NCBI GenBank assembly: GCA_964017235.1
Contig: OZ024931.1
Location: 98,226,221-98,290,220 of the forward strand
Reading direction: 5' to 3'
Source: Sabellastarte sp. h YS-2021
Taxonomy: Eukaryota > Annelida > Polychaeta > Sabellida > Sabellidae
DNA length: 64,000 bases
How positions within the stretch are numbered: the first letter of the stretch is position 1; the number at the start of each line of letters is the position of its first letter. Both the position numbers and the translations under genes were made by a program. Positions 57,667-64,000 of the stretch are shown here, one piece after another. Below the pieces are notes generated by a model that searched no databases, had not been told where the DNA came from, and saw nothing but the letters and a program-made list of their open reading frames with translations.

Positions 57667-57801
57667 AACATTCCAAGTTAATAAAGTTTTGCTGCTTCGC
57701 TTTTTTAAAATATCTATATAAAATAATAAACAAAGTAAAAACAAAGAGCACATGAAATAAATAAATTTATTTAAGCTTTCGGAGCTTTACTTCTTTATTA
57801 G
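57667..57801 (-). repeat. PLE terminal (pLTR-like) fragment, minus orientation
   Basis: The minus strand reads CTAATAAAGAAGTAAAGCTC then CGAAAGCTT, ATGTGCTCTTTGTTTTTAC and GCAGCAAAACTTTATTAAC. It is the inverted homologue of 54652-54783 and carries a degenerate hammerhead-like CTAATAA...CTCCGAAA string. Confidence 0.7.
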
Positions 57802-57824
57802 AAATAAATTACAATTGTTTAAAT

Positions 57825-58049
57825 TTGAAAAAAAGATGTTCTCTGAAACATATGATGGTCCTTTCCCTGAGTTTCACAATAGATATATTGATGACATTTT
57901 GGGTGCAACTTCAATATGTAGAGAAAATCTTGAAAGATTTATTAATTTTGTCAGCAATTTCCACCCATCCTTTCACAGTTTCTGAAGTAAGTGTTAATTT
58001 CCTTGACATTAAATTGTGCATCAAAGCAGATAAAATAGCTCTTTTATAA
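57825..58049 (+). pseudogene. Penelope-like element: RT fragment with YIDD
   Basis: The plus strand reads YDGPFPEFHNRYIDDILGAT and SICRENLERFINFVSNFHPS, then after a deletion VSEVSVNFLDIKL. The catalytic YIDD is intact, but only about 70 residues remain. Confidence 0.65.
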
Positions 58050-58289
58050 TAACATTGCTTTTATTTCTGTGTTTTGAAGAAACAAAGAGCAAAGGAGCAT
58101 ATTTAAAAGTTTATCACCAAGCAATCTCTGCATCCTTTCCACATCATAAATGAAAATTTGAGATGTAACAATTGATAAATAGGTCATGTAGCATAAACGT
58201 CATAAAGACGTCAAAATCACATCATCAAACATAAAAACATAAAAATTGCATCATTTGGAAGAATCTTACGTAATATACAAAGGATCCAA

Positions 58290-58579
58290 GTATTAGAGAG
58301 TGAAGATTATGAGAGAGGATAAAAGAACACTTCAGAGATGTGCAGAACAAGAATAGGCATAAAGAGGTAGCTATTCACTTCAACTCTTCTGGCCACAGAT
58401 TAGATCATTTGAGAGTGCAAGTTTTGTATGAACACTTCAATGGTAATTTGGCCAGGAAAATCAAGGAAAGTAAATTCATTATGAAATTTGGCTGTGTACC
58501 CACTGGGTATGAACAGGGACAATGGAATTGTAGTATAAATATTATCTCTCTTACAATTTATTTAATTTTAATTCTTTAG
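58290..58579 (+). pseudogene. Penelope-like element: GIY-YIG C-terminal part
   Basis: QNKNRHKEVAIHFNSSGHRL, DHLRVQVLYEHFNGNLARKI and KESKFIMKFGCVPTGYEQGQ then WNC are in one open frame. The upstream catalytic half is degraded. GTGACGTCA occurs twice in the following 3' segment (about 58679 and 58705). Confidence 0.65.
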
Positions 58580-58857
58580 TTAAGGATATTGATTTTATTG
58601 TCATAGTTAAAATTGTGCGAATCTAAGAAATTTTAAATTTTTTGAGATTACAGTAAAATTTTAAAATTTTCCATTTTGTGACGTCATAGTGAAATAATTT
58701 TTTGTGACGTCATTTTGTGATTGATGAAAATATGACTAAATATGTGTTTGATGTAATAATGACATGATTTGGATCGTTTAAACATCATTGAGATGTAATT
58801 TTGTTTATTTATACATAAAAATATCTTTTTTCAAATTTAAACTAATGTAATTTATTT

Positions 58858-58886
58858 CGGATGAAGCAGTGAAGCTCCGAAAGCTC
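58858..58886 (+). ncRNA. Hammerhead-like motif at a PLE end
   Basis: CGGATGAAGCAGTGAAGCTC then CGAAAGCTC, followed by AAATAAAC and the ATATGCTCTTTGTTTTTAC block. GAAA and most of CUGAUGA (one change) are present. Stem II is weak. It is the third copy of the PLE end motif. Confidence 0.4.
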
Positions 58887-58959
58887 AAATAAACTTATAT
58901 ATTTCATATGCTCTTTGTTTTTACTTTGTTTATCATTTTTATAGAGAATTCAGAGGCCT

Positions 58960-60030
58960 CAGAAATTTCCTATCAACTTTGAGATACCATCTTGTTGAAG
59001 GTCTCCCAAATCTTAGTCCATCTTTGTCTACAAAGGACCTTACAAACACCATGTTGTAATCACCATTTTCAGCCTCAAAAATGATATCCTATGTGTGGGA
59101 GTCTGTCCTGACTTCTTAATATTCGCTAGGACACCAAGGTCATGTACCAAGGCTAAGATGTGTTTGATGTGGGATAGGGCTTGGTTTCCTGTTCTATTAA
59201 ACCAATCTTATTCTGTTCAAAGTCCTGTGTTAATGAACTTTGAAACAAGTCTGGTCCTGAGACTGGAAGAAATCTTGGGTTTTTGACCTGGTAGGAGTCC
59301 AATCAGGACAGTCTTAATATTATTCAATGACAACTTACTACCATTAGAGAGAGTTGAAAATAAACTAGGGGTAGCTATGCACTCTCTGACCAATGAACCC
59401 TAGCTTTACCCATTTGGCTATATCCTCAGACTATTCCACTATCTCAGGCCATTGTTCAAAATTCCCTGTCCTGCACCATTGATACCAATTGCTTCTGTGT
59501 ATTGGATTGGGGGAGAACTGAGCCACATCCATGAACAAGGCCCTGGCCTGACCATAATATCCTTGTTATAAAGAAAGAAGTTTTAATGATGGGGTGAGGA
59601 GAGGATTGTTCATTGAACATTTGTGGGTCATGACCTATGCCTGTACTTAGCTTGCAATCTTCTATTTTAGTGGGGTCATCCAATCCAAGGTTTTCCTGGA
59701 CACAGTCAGTGAATGCATGCAAGTCTGCTTTGGGTGGGGGAACCAAGTTTTCTGGTTCATTCTCTTCTGCTCGAGAAAAGGAGTATAGACAAGTCCCTAC
59801 ACCACTGATGTTGATAGACGAGGAAGCAAAGCCATGAATATTGCCAGAAGCTGTTGATGTCGGCTTTGTATTTGAGAGAGTACAGCCGGGGCTGTGATTC
59901 GGGAGAAAGTTGTGCATCCTGTATTGCTGGAGCGTTCTCCATGTTTGTCTTTGGTGTCTGGAGCCAGATATTTAGGCAGTTTGAGTTTTCCCACATGCTT
60001 TGCACTTCTTTTCAAGAATGGTGTCATTCA
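58960..60030 (-). pseudogene. DIRS-like retroelement remnant (5' ORF and RT piece)
   Basis: On the minus strand a 153-codon frame (59917-59456) includes EENEPENLVPPPKADLHAFT and DCVQENLGLDDPTKI, a Pro/acidic segment compatible with the first ORF of DIRS elements. Further on, ILALVHDLGVLANIKKSGQT with PTHRISFL (about 59170-59090) matches the DIRS RT 'HDLG..N..KS...P.....FLG' block. Frames are broken. It is a different copy from the one at the right edge. Confidence 0.5.
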
Positions 60031-61060
60031 ACTTGTGATGTGAAAGCCTCCAAGCGGGCAACTGATGCACAATGGGTCTTCACTCTATGTAGAGTAGTGG
60101 ACTCCACAAGTATAACATCTGAAGTTTGTATCACATGAAGACATCCAGTGCCCACATCCCCTTTCTTCTGTTGAGGTTGCAGTGCCTACCATTTTAAACA
60201 TTACAAAAGAACTACTACTGAGTCAGATATTCCTCAGAAAGTATAATTGAGTGTCTATATGCTCCAGACTTGCTATGAAGTACATGGAGCCAAGATAAGT
60301 ACTGTTCTGTTTACTTTTCAAGTTTGGCTTTGTACTCAAGTACAAGTATAATTACTTTGAAAAAAAGTTTTTAAAGTACTTTTACAGTTTACAACCCAAA
60401 ATATGATAACTATATTACAGTCTAGCAAATAAGTGAAAATGGTTCCTTTAAATCCACCTCACTCCCTTATCAACCATGGAAATTTTATATGTTTTTAATG
60501 TGCAGGAGATGATTACATGTTTATGCTAAGCTCAGTGTGAAAACCACTGGTCCAGTGGCAAGCAGTATTCTCAGAAGCATGCAGTTTCCTGGGTAGCAGT
60601 ACACACATATATTTTGACTATGTTTTGTGTTAAAAGTGTCTTGTGTATAAAACAGTAACTTCAGTTGAAAAGTAACAGATGATACATATAATGGACAATA
60701 TGTGTGCATGTTCTTGTAGTAAAAAGCAAGTATAACAATGGGATCATGTATTATACTACAATATATTGACAAGACAATGGAATATTAAGGAATAAGAAGT
60801 AAACAAAAAATAGAAAATAGTAAAGAAAAAGGCTTGTAAAATACATAAACTGGGTTGTCAGTAGTAAAACACAACTACAAGGTATATTAAAAGGCATATA
60901 AAAGTAGACCAAGGATGCATCTGTGGGCAAGATGTATTCACCAGAAAAGAACAACTAACATGATTTTGAAGATAAATGACACTTTTCAAGAAATTTAGAC
61001 AATTTTAAATTACTCACATTAAAGGAGTAGTCCCTATTATCCAGTGGGGCCAACATTTGC
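60031..61060. other. No gene seen
   Basis: AT-rich sequence with no supportable features. Confidence 0.4.
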
Positions 61061-61072
61061 TCAAAATTATTC

Positions 61073-61660
61073 TATCCACTGGAGGCATCTGGTGGATACT
61101 TTGGTTTAGCATTTGCTATGCTGCCGCCACCTCGCGTAGAGAGATTTTCAATGTTAACGCTCTCAGAGGAAAACTACACCAGCCAGGTTCATCAAATTTG
61201 CAAGATATCTTCATTGGGAGATGAGTTTCTCTCGGAGTGAAACTAGCCTCATTCTGGAAAACAAGATGGCCACCTCGGGCATTTCTGTGAAAATTATTTA
61301 TCTTTTTCTACTGGCTGGTTCTCATAGGTAGAAGGTTGAATCTCTACAACCTGCAGACATTTAACCTTCAAGTTCTTAATTCAAGGTCATCCACGTACTG
61401 CCAAAGTACCCCACATAGCGGACTTTAAAAGTGCCTATATCTCCCTTATTATTGGTACTAGAGGTTTTCAATGTGTAACCAACCTACAGGAAATCATGGG
61501 CTTTTTGGAATCTTCTGGTGTTGTCAGATTTGACCTTGGACCCCTCCTTCAATGTCAAACAAGGATACCCAAACTTTAAAGTGCTTATAACTCGCTCATT
61601 ATTGGTCCTAGAGGTTTACAATGTTAAACCAACTTATAGGAAATCATGGTCTGGGACGGC
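61073..61660 (-). mobile_element. HINE-type element: family F-like end with family B-type repeats
   Basis: A hairpin TATCCACT...TGGTGGATA (61073-61098) matches the family F end in reverse orientation. To its right lie ACAAGATGGCCACC (61260, as in family F) and then two units of the 147-bp family B repeat in reverse (61440-61660: AACCTCTAGNACCAATAATA on the minus strand). It combines the end of one family with the array of another. Confidence 0.6.
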
Positions 61661-61849
61661 CAACGTCCAAGAAAAATAGACGTTTATATAGTGTTTGGCA
61701 TAGCCTCAAGTTGTACTCTTGTGGAACTCTTCTCAACTCGTCCTCCTTTTCTCGTTGGCCGCGTGACTTGGAAGCGTTTTATTTTACTGTCATATTTTCT
61801 ACTATTTCTCAGTTTATACATATTATTGGATGTTCCCACTAGGTTATTT

Positions 61850-62080
61850 TGTGTAACTAATCTTATAGAATATAAGATATTTAAGTACCGGAATGAGTTT
61901 TTGAAACCAGTAGTTATGAACTTACCGTCTTTCGTGAAAGACACTAATGTCTTGAAGCTGATGGAAAACTTCCAATTTCTAGAAGAAAATGCACATCTTT
62001 TCACCATGGATATAAAGGGATTTTACACTAATATACCCAATGACTATGGTTTTAATGAATTATTTCCGAAAAAAACGTGA
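61850..62080 (+). pseudogene. Penelope-like element: RT N-terminal palm fragment
   Basis: The plus strand reads KYRNEFLKPVVMNLPSFVKD, TNVLKLMENFQFLEENAHLF and TMDIKGFYTNIPNDYG, corresponding to the first RT blocks (compare FTMDIKGLYTNIPNEYG at 52690). The frame is open for about 75 codons and then lost. Confidence 0.65.
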
Positions 62081-62233
62081 AATTCAGAATTCAGCCCCCC
62101 AGAGGCCCAAGACAGTAAAACACCAGATTGGGTTTTAAATATCTATTTCTAATTTATTCTTTAAATGCACATCTTTATATTTTATCCATGTCTATGAAAA
62201 TTGTTAACTGACCACATATATTGCTGGATACGA

Positions 62234-62387
62234 GGGGATTGAACCACCTCCGACCAAAGGTGAAAAAGTTAGGTCAGAGTGACGAGACTGAGGTCAAGCA
62301 ATTTCGGCTGACCTTGCTCAAGGTCAAACTGACACTAAATGGCATACGCCTGTGATGATATAGGTAAAGAGAGGTGGTTCAAACCCC
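62234..62387. repeat. Inverted-repeat unit with a palindromic AGGTCA pair
   Basis: GGGGATTGAACCACCTC (62234-62250) and the inverse of GAGGTGGTTCAAACCCC (62371-62387) match at 16 of 17 positions. Near the centre lies the perfect 18-bp palindrome TGACCTTGCTCAAGGTCA (62309-62326), an everted repeat of nuclear-receptor half-sites with 6-bp spacing. Confidence 0.6.
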
Positions 62388-62584
62388 AAGTGACACCAGA
62401 ATCATTGACTTCAGATATGAAAGTAGTGAAGTTACGGAAAGCAGATAGGTGGAGAAATGTGATGCTACACAACTGTAAACCAGGATTTAATGGTGAGATA
62501 TTAAGGAAAGCAGGTTTTTTAACATTATTAGAGAATTTTCAGATAATTTAAGTAGAGAGAGAGACACCCAAAGGCCAAGTAGAA

Positions 62585-63529
62585 CTAGTGACGTAGGGCT
62601 GCTTGAAAAGCTGCAGAGACAGGGGAAACAGTGGAAGTGGAGGAGGACAAGTATGTCCAAATGGCATCCGATTTCCAGGTCCCATGTTTCATGACGTGTT
62701 CTAGTGGGACCCCTTGGGTAAAAGCCCAAGAAGCCCCAGCCCTTCTGAAGGCATGAAATGTCAATGATGGATATATTTGTAATGCAGTACATGCTTTTTT
62801 AAGATGCTTGCGGGCAATGGAGTCTGTAAGTGGGACCAAACCCCTGGGGTTTTTTATACTGAACAATGGGTGATTCGGATCAGCTGGAATATTTTGAATC
62901 ATGAGGTCAAGGGCTCTGATTGGACATAAGGGGGACGAACCCAAGGATGGGAGGGGTATGGTGACAGTGGACTTCCTGTCCTGAATGGTTTTCGACCATT
63001 TTAACAATAAAACTGCTCCCTCCCCAGACTTGATGAAGTCACCCCTAGCAAGATGTCTGGTGCAATCAAAAGTGGCCACAGAATGAGGGAGAATGTTTGA
63101 AAGTCTGAGGAAGGAAAAGAAACATGTGAGGTACAATGGTTTGAAAATTATGGAATGTGGAACTGAATCACAGTATTTAAGCAAAGACTGTAGTTTTTGA
63201 ATATCCAGAGTAGGTCGAATGGTAGGTTGAAAAGGGGCATTAAGTTTCAGTGCTTTGAGATATAACTGAATTCTTTGATCTCTAAATGATTCTGTGGAAA
63301 AGCCATATATGATGAACAGGGTTCTGACTGCAGCCATATAGTTTGCAATGTTGGATCTAGAATGTCCATTTTGACACAAAAATTCCATGAAAGACAATAA
63401 GATTTGAGTATCTACCTGAGAAGAGGGCAGCCCAGCCGCCACCTGATACAGTATGAAGTCGTGCCACATTCTCTGATACTGCCTAATAGTGGCTGGCCTG
63501 AAGCCCTGGAGCAGACGAGAAGACGCCAA
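62585..63529 (-). CDS. Tyrosine recombinase of a DIRS/Ngaro-type retroelement
   Basis: A 314-codon uninterrupted frame. The N-terminal core-binding domain has SRLLQGFRPATIRQYQRMWH (residues 4-23). The catalytic domain carries Arg142 (CFFSFLRLSNIL), Lys177/180 (LLKWSKTI), His259-x-x-Arg262 (TFHAFRRAGAS), His282/Trp285 (KHGTW) and Tyr293 (AIWTYL). All expected catalytic positions are present. The coding frame extends upstream of the in-frame TTG at 63529 (LATLASSR); no ATG start is evident. An acceptor-like ATGTATTTCAG at about 63563-63573 lies just upstream, so it may be spliced. It follows the RNase H domain on the same strand. Confidence 0.85.
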   Translation of the reverse strand: MASSRLLQGFRPATIRQYQRMWHDFILYQVAAGLPSSQVDTQILLSFMEFLCQNGHSRSNIANYMAAVRTLFIIYGFSTESFRDQRIQLYLKALKLNAPFQPTIRPTLDIQKLQSLLKYCDSVPHSIIFKPLYLTCFFSFLRLSNILPHSVATFDCTRHLARGDFIKSGEGAVLLLKWSKTIQDRKSTVTIPLPSLGSSPLCPIRALDLMIQNIPADPNHPLFSIKNPRGLVPLTDSIARKHLKKACTALQIYPSLTFHAFRRAGASWAFTQGVPLEHVMKHGTWKSDAIWTYLSSSTSTVSPVSAAFQAALRH

Positions 63530-63585
63530 GGTGGCCAGCTGGGCTGCCGGACCTTGTATATCTGAAATACATAAGAGAAGCAGTA

Positions 63586-64000
63586 CTATATTGAGGTATT
63601 AAGATGTGTTAGGGTAAGGTGGGTGGGAATCCAGACATAATTGGAAATAAGTGAATGTAACTTATCAAGTCTATTGTGAATGATGTGCCATCTGGATAAC
63701 AAATCAGCAAGGTTGTTATTTTTACCAGGGATATGCGAAAACTGGAATTGAATATTATTAATGGCTGCTATTAGCCATATGTTACGAGCGCATGTTGCCA
63801 GCATTTGATCTCTGGCTTTGCCTGTAGTAAGAACTTGAACAACAGCCATGTTATCAGAATATATTCGAATTTTCTTATTGGACCAATGAGAAGCCCATAT
63901 TTTTGCTGCAACTACAATATTGATCATCTCTAATTGTGTGATATCATATTGTTGGAACCCCAGGGGTATGGGTAAAGTATAGATCATGTTGCCAAAGTGG
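63586..64000 (-). CDS. RNase H domain of the same DIRS/Ngaro-type element (5' part outside window)
   Basis: The minus-strand frame is open from the window edge: HFGNMIYTLPIPLGFQQYDI, LEMINIVVAAKIWASHW, IYSDNMAVVQVLTTGKARDQ, CARNIWLIAAINNIQFQFSH and IPGKNNNLADLLSRW. The catalytic Asp (SDN) and the terminal HIPGKxNxxADxLSRW block are present, the form used by DIRS-type elements. It ends at 63586, about 57 nt before the TTG at 63529. The RT lies beyond the right edge. Confidence 0.8.
   Translation of the reverse strand, partial: HFGNMIYTLPIPLGFQQYDITQLEMINIVVAAKIWASHWSNKKIRIYSDNMAVVQVLTTGKARDQMLATCARNIWLIAAINNIQFQFSHIPGKNNNLADLLSRWHIIHNRLDKLHSLISNYVWIPTHLTLTHLNTSI

Noticed and set aside
58679-58712. 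TGACGTCA strings as cAMP-response elements
   Set aside because: Present in PLE 3' segments (also near 56635), but there are few occurrences and no promoter context; kept only as a landmark.
61684-62007. Minus-strand basic ORF (RPTRKGGRVEKSSTRVQLEA)
   Set aside because: It lies opposite a PLE RT frame for part of its length; the left part looks coding but could not be identified, so no call was made.
63529-63531. Position 63529 as the true start of the recombinase
   Set aside because: The codon is TTG and the frame is open upstream, so the N-terminus is undetermined.

Overview
The window is eukaryotic, low-GC and dominated by repeats. It has no operons or ribosome binding sites and no long uninterrupted genes. 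Several traits suggest a mollusc, most likely a bivalve: tRNA-derived SINEs ending in a 'GACGTAAAACCCC + TTTA/AAAT' tail, short tandem-repeat-bearing elements built like bivalve 'pearl'/HINE (non-autonomous Helentron) elements, Penelope-like elements (PLEs) with hammerhead ribozymes, and DIRS-type tyrosine-recombinase retroelements. This assignment is inference, because no species-specific gene is present.

Layout. 0-15.5 kb is a pile-up of tandem-repeat elements of one plan: a 5' short subterminal repeat, an internal tandem array, a GC-rich microsatellite, and a 3' hairpin carrying the inverted copy of the 5' motif. At least four unrelated terminal sequences use this plan here (families A, B, D and, further right, E/F/G). 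Inserted among them are LINE 3' ends, a hAT-like MITE that itself contains a TA-flanked MITE, and a SINE with a clean 13-bp target duplication. 15.5-20.1 kb is AT-rich and carries three terminal-inverted-repeat elements lined up in one (TA)n stretch. One of these has a Cys-rich ORF remnant and a 45-bp minisatellite.

24.7-31.9 kb holds the best candidate for a host-type gene. It is a minus-strand, four-exon fragment whose splice sites and phases agree from exon to exon. The protein resembles the C-terminal half of the uncharacterised 'SAM domain-containing protein 3-like' proteins of animals. One base appears to be missing in a G6 run of exon 2, and its introns have been invaded by SINEs and HINE-type elements.

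32-50 kb is mostly minus-strand retroelement wreckage: more HINE-type ends, a decayed DIRS-like RT/RNase H, an L1/Tx1-like LINE split by a CR1-like LINE, and a decayed Ty3/gypsy element whose integrase is interrupted by a SINE and whose tail contains a hammerhead ribozyme unit. 50-62 kb is a mosaic of PLE fragments in both orientations (RT core, C-terminal RT, GIY-YIG endonuclease, hammerhead-like motifs) together with C2H2 zinc-finger ORFs, a conserved-looking unrecognised ORF and a second DIRS-like remnant. The right edge (62.6-64 kb) holds the least damaged protein of the window, a tyrosine recombinase next to an RNase H domain on the minus strand. This is the 3' half of a DIRS/Ngaro-type element that runs off the window.

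The most unusual signal is that two unrelated tandem-repeat families carry regularly spaced nuclear-receptor half-sites (AGGTCA) in every unit and repeat at 146 and 147 bp, the length of DNA in a nucleosome core.
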